Of a stretch of DNA of 64,000 nt, positions 59,401 through 61,527 are shown piece after piece. Source of the stretch: Alligator mississippiensis (Eukaryota > Chordata > Crocodylia > Alligatoridae); contig NC_081824.1 in the NCBI RefSeq assembly GCF_030867095.1, positions 136,677,433-136,741,432 of the forward strand, given 5' to 3'. The position numbers and the translations under genes are program-made. Below the pieces are notes generated by a model that saw nothing but the letters and a program-made list of their open reading frames with translations, had not been told where the DNA came from and made no database searches. The number at the start of each line of letters is the position of its first letter. Positions within the stretch are counted from its first letter, which is position 1.

Positions 59401-61527
59401 CAATTTGCCCAAGATCACACAAGGGGGGCAGTATGTGTGGGAGTGAGTGGACTTCTGTGCCTGGGCTTGTAAATGTTATTGATCATTTTCCAATATTGAT
59501 TTCAAGTAAAATGTGTGGACTACAAAATAGCAATAATGATCTAGTTTTTAAATGTAATGCCCAGAAAGTGAGACAAAGGGTTAGAAGTGAAGAGAGAGCT
59601 TTTGCTTCTTTAACTGTAGTCATGTTTCCAGCACTTTGAACTTTTTATTTTTGAAGTGATCTTCCTGTTTCTTGAGGTAAAACTAGACAGAAAGAACAAA
59701 TGAGCTAATTAAGGCTCATGAATCTTTCCTTAGTTTAAAGCAGCCTATATGTGACTTAATGGGTGTAGTTCCTTTAAAAACAAAGAGGTATTTTTCTGTG
59801 CACAAAAGATGCTAGGCTACTTTGGCTGACTTCATATTGAGGTTGCAGGAAAAGAGGCATACAACTAGTCTACCACTTTCCCATGATGAAGTCATTATAA
59901 ATCCCACTACCTCATAAGGGAAAGTCAGTGGGTTCACTTTCAGACACTCTTATGCATTATTGTCTACAAGAACTACACATTCTTGATGTCATACAAATGC
60001 TCTCGGCTTCCTTTTAATTTTCTTTGTTGTCTCTTATTGCCTTGTAGTGGAAAACTTACAATCCGTATTTTTCACAAGTTGAAATTTGGTTCCGATTTGT
60101 ATTTGTGGTTCTTACTTTCATAGTCACAGTGAGTACTGTCTTTTACTTTTTTGGGTGGTTGGGTCAAGATTGTGTATTCCATCTCTCCCTTAGGACTGCA
60201 TTTGGTGGTGTAACTCTGGACATTAGCAACACATAGTACTGTGCATGTGCAAGACAAACTTTAAAGACTTAACAGAGTTTTGTGTCTTTGTCATTTTTTT
60301 GCAAGGAGTTCAATGGCTTAATTCTATGTGAATGATAAAGTTCAGATATATTCCTGTTTGTTTAAGTAAGGGCAAGAAAGCATTAGAAATGAATGGTTAA
60401 AGCATATTTTTTTTCTTAATGTGTTTGTATAACATAGAATGGCAGAAAGAATTTGGCTCAAACCCCTATTTCCTCTCCTCACTTCCCTGTCAGCCTCCCT
60501 CCTCCTCCCCCTCCTCTTCCCTTTTGGGCTGAGGCCAAGGACAAAAAACCCCCGAAAACATCAGCTAGACTAAAGAATTTTGGAGATAATGGAAAAAAAT
60601 CACTGGGTTATAATAAATCCATAAGTAACTTCAAATTTAGCTTGTGTTTGCTTAGGTACTTAGTAAAATACAGTGAAAATGTGTGCATCGCATGCAGGTA
60701 GCAGTGACTGTGGTATATAACCAGATCTGTCACTGATAGTCATAGAATCATAGAAAGTTAGGGTTGGAAGGGACCTCAGGAGGTTCATCCAGTCCAATCC
60801 CCTGCTCAAAGCAGGACCACTCCCAACTAGATCATCCCAGCCAAAGCTTTGTCTAGCCGGGTTTTGAAAACCTCCAAGGAACAAGTTTCCACCACCTCTC
60901 TGGGTAACCTGTTCCAGTGCTTTACTAACCTCCTAGTGAGAAAATTCTTCCTGATATCTAACCTAAACTTCCCTTGCTCCAATGTGAGACCATTGTTCCT
61001 TGTTCTGTCATCTGCCACCACTGAGAACAGTTTGGCTCCATCCTCTTTCAAACCTCCCTTCAGATAGTTGAAGGCTGCTATTAAGGCTGCTATCATAGAG
61101 CATAGTTGGTGGACTAACATGAGCAGATATCAATATGTGCCAGTAAGACCAAATGGAAATTTGACAGCATCATGCATGTTTTGTTGCCTTGCACAGTTAG
61201 CAGCTGGTTTCCATTTTAGACTACCTGAGAAGTTAAGTGACTTGTTCAAGATCATAAAATAAATGGAACTAGAAATGAAACTTTGAGCATCTGAATTCCA
61301 GTGTCATAGTCTACCCATTAGAGCACATCCCTGTTAGGTGATGTTGTTAATAATACTAAAAAATCTGCTACCTCTGTTAAAGTTACAGCATGGTCTTTGT
61401 CAATTTAATTTTAAATTTGTGTTTCAGTGCCTGTTTGCACATTCCCTCCGGAAATTCTCCATGAGAGACTGGGGAATTGAACAGAAATGGATGTCCATCC
61501 TCCTACCCCTGTTACTGCTTTACAATG
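15690..61527 (+). CDS. TMEM181: TMEM181, GOST-family transmembrane protein (eight exons, 3' part beyond window)
   Basis: Joined exons: 15690-15826, 47302-47405, 51586-51638, 53003-53093, 53629-53750, 57886-58005, 60048-60128, 61428-61527. Together they give 269 codons plus 1 nt with no stop, roughly the N-terminal half of a protein that is about 475 residues in human. The predicted product has a charged cytosolic N-terminus (1-57), a first membrane span (about 60-80) and a luminal/extracellular domain (about 81-221). That domain has five N-glycosylation sequons (N95, N135, N160, N183, N207) and cysteines at 120, 167 and 171. A second span (about 222-240) leads into the seven-helix bundle and a third begins near 257. 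The family is related to Wntless/TMEM87/GPR107 and is thought to act in Golgi or surface trafficking; TMEM181 has been reported as a host factor for a bacterial cytolethal toxin. Recognition rests on strong similarity to mammalian TMEM181 exon by exon. All splice sites are GT-AG. Confidence 0.95.
16290..16730. repeat. GC-rich dispersed repeat with internal 'gtcag' redundancy
   Basis: In intron 1. The text is rich in short iterations of the type gggtcag/gtcagg/agccag/aagcca and resembles the block at 18.64-18.95 kb. Together they suggest two copies or fragments of one dispersed repeat, perhaps an LTR fragment. The left part starts 'ggcttctcaaccagaggcc', which may be a separate hAT-like end. 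Class not determined. Confidence 0.4.
16790..16910 (+). repeat. LINE/SINE 3' tail with (AAC/AAT/AGT)n microsatellite
   Basis: The segment 'taaactgctctgagcctttc..gggatataaatcc' resembles the 3' end of reptilian L2-type LINEs and their dependent SINEs. It runs directly into a degenerate trinucleotide tract (aac, aat, agt units) at about 16865-16908, the usual tail of such elements. Only the tail is recognisable. Confidence 0.6.
18185..18335 (+). repeat. MIR-family SINE fragment
   Basis: The order 'cctggttctgccaatgacctgctgt' (split by spacing), 'taagtcactttaa', 'ccttggtttcccca', 'tgtataaaatattaataat' follows the MIR core-SINE consensus in sense direction. It is diverged, as expected for an ancient amniote SINE. 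It lies in intron 1. Confidence 0.7.
18640..18950. repeat. GC-richer dispersed repeat, related to the 16.3-16.7 kb block
   Basis: Dense short iterations (ggggtt, gtcagg, caggggtt, ccaagg) and general resemblance to 16290-16730 suggest a shared repeat family. No termini, ORF or target duplication could be fixed. Class unknown. Confidence 0.4.
18951..20039. other. Intron 1 of TMEM181, no feature recognised
   Basis: AT-rich intronic DNA. A short inverted pair (agctagtgtaaacc near 19693 and ccaatttacactagcc near 19733) hints at an eroded palindromic repeat. Nothing coding was seen. Confidence 0.35.
20040..20215. repeat. Fold-back copy of a 'gaaagctt' dispersed repeat
   Basis: The left half reads 'gcagggcagagtggcatctt..cattcagaaagc'. 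The right half is its approximate inverse, '..gaaagcttatgcctatctgaatgc..gtgacaccctgtcctgc'. It also contains a hairpin, 'cagatgctatg..catagcatctg'. Related in motif to the blocks at 35.07 and 43.1 kb. Probably a non-autonomous retroelement tail with inverted duplication. Confidence 0.55.
20812..21605. mobile_element. Nested palindromic MITE cluster
   Basis: Starts gggcatgtctacacatgc and contains at least two inverted sub-units. 'Gggtgcctatacatgaatg' (about 20859) is answered by 'cttgtgtacaggcaccc' (about 21535-21551). 'Gaactaaagttcattcaatg' (21019) has a sister 'gaactaaagctagttcagtg' (21391) followed by its own inverse. Short units such as 'tttaattaaa', 'cattttgaagcat' and 'tgcattaactaaa' recur. 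The GGGCAYGTCTACA end is shared with the clean element at 56095. Resembles the palindromic MITEs described in crocodilians (Chompy-like; name from memory). No ORF. Confidence 0.7.
22200..22830 (+). mobile_element. CR1-like LINE fragment (ORF2 linker region)
   Basis: An open frame from about 22284 reads 'RAGRPPWLNREVTYLLKLKHEAYKGWK', then 'YSARTCREQMWTAKAQTKNRLA', 'NKKSFFRYVGSWRKNKGSIGSLMNE', 'EYHTLVF' (split here for length). This is the segment between endonuclease and reverse transcriptase in CR1 ORF2. It ends at 'KSAGSG', just where the reverse transcriptase would start, so it is 3'-truncated or interrupted. The frame from 22840 to 23034 is rich in hydrophobic residues but I recognise nothing in it. 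Confidence 0.8.
23330..23690. repeat. Possible dispersed repeat of unknown class
   Basis: The block from 'ggttgctcataactttgcca' to 'agcatgctccaacctag' has the look of a dispersed reptile repeat (statements such as 'tgagttacaagcttttgaaa' and 'aatttggtagggta'). It sits directly before a CR1 tail. No ends could be fixed. Confidence 0.3.
23690..23785 (+). mobile_element. CR1 3'-end fragment
   Basis: The sequence 'aggttggactagatgacctc', 'tggaggtcccttgcagccct', then 'tctatgattctag' is the CR1 3' terminus with its octamer tail. Only about 95 bp remain, a very short 5' truncation. Confidence 0.85.
23786..24254. other. Intron 1, no feature recognised
   Basis: C-rich, low-CpG intronic sequence with short open frames that show no recognisable protein family. 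Nothing supported. Confidence 0.3.
24255..24945 (+). mobile_element. Old CR1-like LINE, 3' portion
   Basis: In sense orientation, frame-broken translation follows the C-terminal CR1 ORF2 order: a 'RPQQEYCLQFWV'-like block near 24425-24465, an 'RIHRGK.PG' block near 24495, a 'FRYLKGCHKKEQ'-like block near 24620-24655 and 'LEVFKKRLDNYRSG' near 24815-24850. It ends 'ggttggactagataaccttt' and 'ctgtgattccatag' at about 24945. Diverged and non-functional. Confidence 0.8.
25392..25792. mobile_element. hAT-type MITE with exact 8-bp TSD
   Basis: A 401-bp element starting cagtggtctccaacc and ending ggttggtgaccactg, which are inverted terminal repeats. It is flanked by identical ttctacac at 25384-25391 and 25793-25800, an 8-bp hAT target duplication. 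The interior is C-rich and non-coding; ORFs through it are incidental. Confidence 0.92.
26370..26424. repeat. (TG)n/(TA)n microsatellite
   Basis: Compound dinucleotide tract: gtgtgtgtatatatatatat followed by about ten further tg units and 'tatgtgtatg'. Likely length-polymorphic. Confidence 0.95.
26549..26940 (+). mobile_element. CR1-like LINE 3' fragment
   Basis: In sense orientation it translates, with breaks, to the C-terminal CR1 signature: 'YEKRLKELGLFSLR' near 26560-26600, a 'GKFRLEIRGNFLIMRVVRHWNRLPRETVE'-like run near 26705-26795 (given here as read with breaks), then 'FFNSRLDRHLAGMV'-like near 26810-26850. The 3' tail is 'gaactagatgacctcatgag..aatgctatgatg'. It abuts the minus-strand CR1 at 26955, so two CR1 3' ends meet tail to tail. 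Confidence 0.85.
26955..28612 (-). mobile_element. CR1 LINE, 5'-truncated, minus strand, relatively young
   Basis: About 1.66 kb. The 3' terminus is at 26955 (catagattctagggtcgg), and the body extends to about 28612. It carries most of ORF2 from just upstream of the reverse transcriptase to the stop at about 27034, in two overlapping frames (see pseudogene). It is similar to the 7.56-kb copy over their shared 700 bp, including the 'ggaagggacctcaatagatc' tail, which indicates the same subfamily. Confidence 0.95.
27034..28508 (-). pseudogene. CR1 ORF2 reverse transcriptase, broken by one stop and frameshift
   Basis: The upstream part (28508 to 28008) has 'FKSAGPDELHPRVLK', 'PVSLTSILGKVF', 'GFVAGRSCLTN' and 'VYLDFRKAFNTI'. 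The downstream part (28008 to 27034) has 'GVPQGLVLGPILFN', the catalytic 'KFADDTKLW', 'RRATRMVKGLQ' and ends 'LDKHLAGVI'. The join near 28008 has a TAG and a shift of frame in the 'TVRW..WLEG' stretch, consistent with a stop plus a small deletion. The catalytic FADD remains. Only this lesion separates it from an open reverse-transcriptase frame, which suggests recent activity of the subfamily; the endonuclease part is absent. Confidence 0.93.
28613..29528. other. Intron 1, no feature recognised
   Basis: AT-rich intronic sequence without a recognisable exon, repeat terminus or RNA gene. Confidence 0.35.
29529..29786. mobile_element. hAT-like MITE, left end only clear
   Basis: Begins caggagtgtcaaactc, the same terminal motif as the element at 35946 (cagggatgtcaaac). 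The matching right end is not found before the next repeat starts at about 29787, so the copy is truncated or interrupted. Confidence 0.5.
29787..30625. repeat. Dispersed repeat shared with 54.95 kb, containing a perfect hairpin
   Basis: Starts 'agggacagaaattacacata' and runs through 'cataaactgctttcaaaatg', 'gtttaagataaacctagatg' and 'actgatttaggttaaatcgg'. All these blocks recur in the same order at 54952-55140. The inner unit has inverted ends (gggacagaaatt and aatttatgtccc), MITE-like. Beyond it both copies continue with 'agcatcccaggatgct' and GC-rich sequence, so the full repeat is longer than the MITE. This copy differs by a perfect inverted duplication at 29961-30054. Confidence 0.65.
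29961..30054. repeat. Perfect 45-bp inverted repeat with 4-nt loop
   Basis: The left arm 29961-30005 and right arm 30010-30054 are exact reverse complements over all 45 positions, separated by tgag (30006-30009). I checked the pairing base by base; position 29960 (a) against 30055 (c) breaks it. The related copy at 55.13-55.18 kb has only the left arm followed directly by 'ccagcatcccaggatg'. The right arm here is therefore an inserted fold-back duplicate. Confidence 0.97.
30626..31140. other. AT-rich intronic stretch
   Basis: Very AT-rich (for example tttgttttttttttaaagaaat near 30700) with no repeat terminus or exon that I can identify. Confidence 0.35.
31206..31602 (-). mobile_element. Solo LTR-like element
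   Basis: A 397-bp unit with TG...CA ends: starts tgtggaagaaacagg and ends tcttcttccaca, so the terminal ten bases are inverted copies. On the minus strand an AATAAA polyadenylation signal occurs near 31260 (plus ctttatttacaag), placing the transcription direction on the minus strand. No internal retroviral genes adjoin it, hence a solo LTR of an endogenous retrovirus-like element. A target duplication is not clean (flanks aggag and gaagc), so boundaries are probable, not certain. Confidence 0.65.
32078..32192 (-). repeat. Dispersed repeat with hammerhead-like core
   Basis: On the minus strand: CTGACGA (plus 32172-32178), then a 6-bp perfect hairpin (plus arms 32156-32161 and 32166-32171, loop 32162-32165), then AAAGCTTGC, and after about 30 nt 'ttggtctaataaaagatat' and 'ggaaccttgtc'. 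The same module is at 43115-43220 on the plus strand with a different hairpin sequence. No ORF. Confidence 0.75.
32225..32460. repeat. Cryptic (TG/TA/CA)n microsatellite region
   Basis: Dense alternation of tgtg, tata, atac and catg units over about 230 bp, without a single dominant unit. It probably arose by microsatellite expansion and decay after the adjacent repeat. The long open frames here are low-complexity artefacts (His/Thr/Tyr-rich). Confidence 0.85.
32500..33065 (+). promoter_or_regulatory. TMEM181: Second CpG island: alternative promoter of TMEM181
   Basis: Strong CpG clustering in an otherwise AT-rich intron. Upstream of the 32852 ATG are an ETS-type site (cttccgg, 32724-32730), an E-box (cacgtg, 32739-32744) and a GC box (gggcggggg, from about 32744), a TATA-less housekeeping arrangement. 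It fires into a short coding exon (32852-32859) followed by a consensus donor. Open frames on both strands here come from the lack of AT-rich stops in the island, not from genes. Confidence 0.75.
32852..32859 (+). CDS. TMEM181: TMEM181 alternative exon 1b (start mini-exon)
   Basis: ATG GAC CC followed by gtgagt (donor at 32860). It leaves two bases of a codon, the same phase as exon 1a, so splicing to 47302 gives M-D-P-L-A-P-M-R-L-Y in frame. The start context is good (G at -3, G at +4). An upstream ATG at 32839 is out of frame; after splicing it would run to a stop in exon 3, so it may act as an overlapping upstream ORF. The isoform would lack the first 46 residues of the exon 1a form and begin almost at the first membrane span. 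The exon is predicted from sequence only. Confidence 0.72.
33296..33650. mobile_element. hAT-like MITE with 9-bp flanking repeat
   Basis: The left end 'ctggaggctttcaagct' and right end 'agtttgaaaactgctg' are imperfect inverted copies. The identical string gctctaggc flanks them at 33288-33296 and 33650-33658, which contains an 8-bp hAT-size target duplication (one base ambiguous). No coding capacity. Confidence 0.75.
33660..35060. other. Intron 1, no feature recognised
   Basis: G-rich in 33.66-34.0 kb and 34.5-34.95 kb, with many short open frames in several frames that match no family. The 34.5-34.95 kb block has short tandem-like runs (gtgcagtggg, gtgcagtgcagtgc). No gene supported. Confidence 0.35.
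35066..35215. repeat. 120-bp imperfect palindrome in a 'gtggcacctta' repeat
   Basis: From 35093 to 35212 the two halves are near-complementary: aaactaactggttcagag on the left against ctctgaaccagttagttt on the right, and cctactttgt against acaaagtagg nearer the centre. The entry motif gggtggcaccttagaaacta is that of the same reptile repeat group as 20.04 kb. Fold-back copy, no ORF. Confidence 0.75.
35345..35565 (+). repeat. MIR-family SINE
   Basis: Clear core-SINE order in sense orientation: 'gatctgggttctattccctg', 'cactggcctgctgggctaca', 'gcaaatcacttaatctcccc', 'tgccacagcttccccatctg', 'taaaataagtatact', then 'ctctgagatccttgggtga'. Relatively well preserved for an ancient SINE. Confidence 0.88.
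35946..36229. mobile_element. hAT-like MITE
   Basis: 284 bp with terminal inverted repeats cagggatgtcaaac and gtttgacagccctg. The flanking 8-mers (atctatac and gtttactc) match only partly, so the target duplication has eroded. The interior repeats 'ggatctggcttg' near both ends, extending the inverted structure. Confidence 0.78.
36230..37600. other. Intron 1, no feature recognised
   Basis: AT-rich intronic DNA with no repeat terminus or exon that I can support. Confidence 0.35.
37609..38584. mobile_element. 1-kb fold-back hAT element with exact 8-bp TSD
   Basis: 976 bp. The ends are taggcgtgcactga and tcagtgtacctcta (inverted, two mismatches), flanked by identical attattga at 37601-37608 and 38585-38592. 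The interior is a long imperfect palindrome: 'ggccaataccaatggcc' near the left end is answered by 'ccaatggccaataatg' near the right, and G-rich left-arm sequence is answered by C-rich right-arm sequence. Open frames through it, including a 252-codon one on the minus strand, are by-products of GC-rich fold-back DNA. No transposase. Confidence 0.9.
39200..40191. mobile_element. Second 1-kb fold-back hAT element, same family
   Basis: The ends agaggtgcaccgatgc and gcatct-type 'tggtgcacctcta' are inverted and match the terminus of the 37.6-kb element. Internal blocks recur too ('aatgcagcttggcagcat..gagagcag' against the left copy's 'aatgcatcttggcagttt..gagagtag'). The right arm carries the inverse, 'ctctccaagctgtggggctgcat'. 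A clean target duplication is not visible, so exact ends may be off by a few bases. Confidence 0.82.
40192..41487. other. Intron 1, no feature recognised
   Basis: Mixed-composition intronic DNA. No recognisable element or exon. Confidence 0.35.
41488..41842. mobile_element. hAT-like MITE
   Basis: The left end 'caggagtcagcaaactgcag..cttgcaagccacaaccag' is approximately inverted at the right end, 'ctggtctgtggcttgaaaag..gttgccaatttttg', an eroded terminal inverted repeat of about 40 bp. The flanks share 'agag' but no full 8-bp duplication. Non-coding, GC-richer interior. Confidence 0.6.
43100..43256 (+). repeat. Dispersed repeat with hammerhead-like core
   Basis: CTGATGA (43115-43121), one base, a 4-bp hairpin GGGC/GCCC (43123-43126 and 43133-43136, loop of six), then GAAA (43137-43140) and GCTTGC. 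Downstream come 'cttggtctaataaaagatat' (split) and 'agaaccttgtctgcctatgt', 'gaccaacacagctacaacc'. The best-preserved copy in the window, and the arrangement matches 32.1 kb (minus). Confidence 0.78.
43680..43694. repeat. Poly-G run
   Basis: An uninterrupted G run (about 12-13 bases) in 'gatggggggggggggatgc'-like context. A potential assembly-length uncertainty. Confidence 0.8.
43745..43970. mobile_element. Eroded palindromic MITE
   Basis: Contains the family blocks 'ccattttgaagcatggggca', 'gatgctttaattagtgcc' and 'cacaccaccgccattttg', also present in the 20.8-21.6 kb cluster. The ends 'gcctgtggacatgtgagg' and 'cagaacatatgtacaaatgc' are weakly inverted. No TSD resolved. Confidence 0.55.
44205..44240. 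repeat. G-rich low-complexity tract
   Basis: G runs separated by single a or t: gggggagggggtgtg followed by a G run of about 15 bases. Could form G-quadruplex on the plus strand. Confidence 0.85.
44241..47301. other. End of intron 1, no gene recognised
   Basis: Intronic DNA leading to exon 2. Holds a C-run near 45960-45975 and an A/T-rich tract near 47100-47130. No additional TMEM181 exon is expected here from the mammalian gene structure and none was seen. Confidence 0.4.
47302..47405 (+). CDS. TMEM181: TMEM181 exon 2 (first membrane span)
   Basis: The acceptor is ttccctccag|g. The exon completes codon 46 and encodes L47-A80 plus one base of G81: 'LAPMRLYTLSKRHFVL' then 'VFVVFFICFGLTIFIGIA'. 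The run 60-80 is the first transmembrane helix, preceded by the basic KRH. Donor g|gtaagg at 47406. Accepts both first exons because each leaves two bases (AG or CC). A second internal ATG (M50) offers a downstream start. Confidence 0.96.
47406..51585. other. Intron 2 of TMEM181
   Basis: 4180 bp. Contains a GC-rich probable fold-back repeat at about 47873-48240 (listed separately), a MIR-core remnant at about 48405-48450 ('tttccatttgtaaaatggtg') and T/A homopolymers near 49370-49382. Nothing else recognised. Confidence 0.6.
47873..48240. repeat. GC-rich fold-back repeat in intron 2
   Basis: A GC-rich island without CpG-promoter features. 'Gtgaggggactgatccttct' (47907) is answered by its approximate inverse, 'agaaggattgggccccttgc' (48183). 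'Gtgtgccaag' at the left and 'gcgtgccaag' at the right bracket it. Probably a non-autonomous DNA element; termini not fixed. Confidence 0.45.
51586..51638 (+). CDS. TMEM181: TMEM181 exon 3
   Basis: 53 nt between atatag| and |gtaaga. Completes G81 and encodes 'PNVIKTTTTSELTNSSK' (82-98), the start of the luminal domain, with sequon N95-S-S. The Thr-rich run is less conserved than the neighbouring exons. Phase 1 in, phase 0 out. Confidence 0.95.
51639..53002. other. Intron 3 of TMEM181
   Basis: 1364 bp, AT-rich, with no repeat or exon recognised. Confidence 0.6.
53003..53093 (+). CDS. TMEM181: TMEM181 exon 4
   Basis: 91 nt, acceptor ttttcccag|. Encodes 99-128 plus one base of E129: 'LKSYPLNSQPLSTYNQQL' then 'WLTCVVELDPPY'. 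The 'NPLSTYNQQLWLTCVVEL'-type block is a hallmark of TMEM181. C120 is a probable disulfide cysteine. Donor |gtaagt at 53094. Confidence 0.97.
53629..53750 (+). CDS. TMEM181: TMEM181 exon 5
   Basis: 122 nt, acceptor aattatag|, donor |gtaggt at 53751. Encodes E129-R169: 'SRFKINITLSIKIHGVTKD' then 'ASTRYKNNQVHNRTRQLNCA' and R. Sequons N135-I-T and N160-R-T, cysteine 167. The preceding intron 4 (53094-53628) is only 535 bp. Confidence 0.96.
54952..55800. repeat. Dispersed repeat, second copy of the 29.8-kb family
   Basis: Starts 'ctagggaaagaagttgcaca' and continues 'agctttcaaaatggccaaaa', 'tggtttaagataaacctgga' and 'ctgatttaggtcaaaccag', ending the inner unit with 'ggaacttctgtccc' (inverted relative to the start). 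It then continues 'agcatcccaggatgctgtgc' and a C/G-rich block with internal redundancy (ccccagc, ctggct, gggggaag) to about 55800. Unlike the 29.8-kb copy it has no inverted duplication. Long frames in the GC-rich part are chance. Confidence 0.65.
56095..56385. mobile_element. MITE with GGGCACGTCTACA inverted ends
   Basis: 291 bp. The left terminus gggcacgtctacatatcg and right terminus gtgctgtgtagacgtgccc share 13 inverted bases with one interruption. It is flanked on both sides by aaa, which might be a 3-bp target duplication but is too short to be sure. The interior is palindromic in part (cacgtgtctacacatgatca). Related to the 20.8-kb cluster. No ORF. Confidence 0.82.
56591..56838. mobile_element. 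hAT-type MITE with near-exact 8-bp TSD
   Basis: 248 bp. The ends caggggttttcaacc and gtgataactcctg are inverted with mismatches. Flanks gtttatac (56583-56590) and gtttatgc (56839-56846) are an 8-bp target duplication with one substitution. GC-rich interior, no coding role. Confidence 0.82.
57210..57778 (-). mobile_element. Solo LTR with exact 5-bp target duplication
   Basis: 569 bp beginning tgttgcccc and ending gcctgctaca (TG...CA), bounded by identical gttag at 57205-57209 and 57779-57783. On the minus strand an AATAAA signal lies at about 57307-57312 (plus tttatt), so transcription would run on the minus strand, opposite to TMEM181. No internal retroviral sequence is present, so this is a recombination-derived solo LTR of an endogenous retrovirus-like element. 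It sits about 100 bp upstream of exon 6. Confidence 0.9.
57886..58005 (+). CDS. TMEM181: TMEM181 exon 6
   Basis: 120 nt, acceptor tattcacag|, donor |gtaagt at 58006. Encodes K170-T209, including 'KCDEIIVAHLGYLNYTQYN', the most conserved part of the luminal domain, and ends 'PIMNINFT'. Sequons N183-Y-T and N207-F-T, and cysteine 171. Phase 0 on both sides. Confidence 0.97.
58006..60047. other. Intron 6 of TMEM181
   Basis: 2042 bp. A minus-sense MIR remnant occurs at about 59385-59475 ('caatttgcccaagatcacac'). Otherwise nothing recognised. Confidence 0.55.
60048..60128 (+). CDS. TMEM181: TMEM181 exon 7 (second membrane span)
   Basis: 81 nt, acceptor ttgccttgtag|, donor |gtgagt at 60129. Encodes W210-T236: 'WKTYNPYFSQVEIWF' then 'RFVFVVLTFIVT'. 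The hydrophobic run from I222 continues into exon 8 and is the second transmembrane helix, the entry to the seven-helix bundle. Confidence 0.97.
60129..61427. other. Intron 7 of TMEM181
   Basis: 1299 bp. Contains a CR1 fragment (60741-61085) and a minus-sense MIR remnant at about 61225-61330 ('gacttgttcaagatcataaa' to 'cccattagagcaca'). Confidence 0.65.
60741..61085 (-). mobile_element. Old CR1 3'-end fragment, minus strand
   Basis: The tail 'catagaatcatagaaagtta' and 'gggttggaagggacctcagg' at 60741-60782 is the CR1 3' end. Reading leftward on the minus strand gives 'GKFRLDIRKNFLTRRLVKHW', 'NRLPREVVETCSLEVFKTRL', 'DKALAGMI'. This is an older subfamily than the 7.6- and 27-kb copies (different tail). 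The insertion lies within 350 bp of exon 8. Confidence 0.92.
61428..61527 (+). CDS. TMEM181: TMEM181 exon 8
   Basis: 100 nt, acceptor tgtgtttcag|, donor g|gtattt at 61528. Encodes C237-N269 plus one base: 'CLFAHSLRKFSMRDWGIEQK' then 'WMSILLPLLLLYN'. It completes the second helix, the conserved loop 'LRKFSMRDWGIEQKW', and begins the third helix at about 257. The next residues in the family (D-P-F-F) must come from exon 9 beyond the window. Conservation to mammals is near-complete here. The donor gtattt is a weak consensus. Confidence 0.97.
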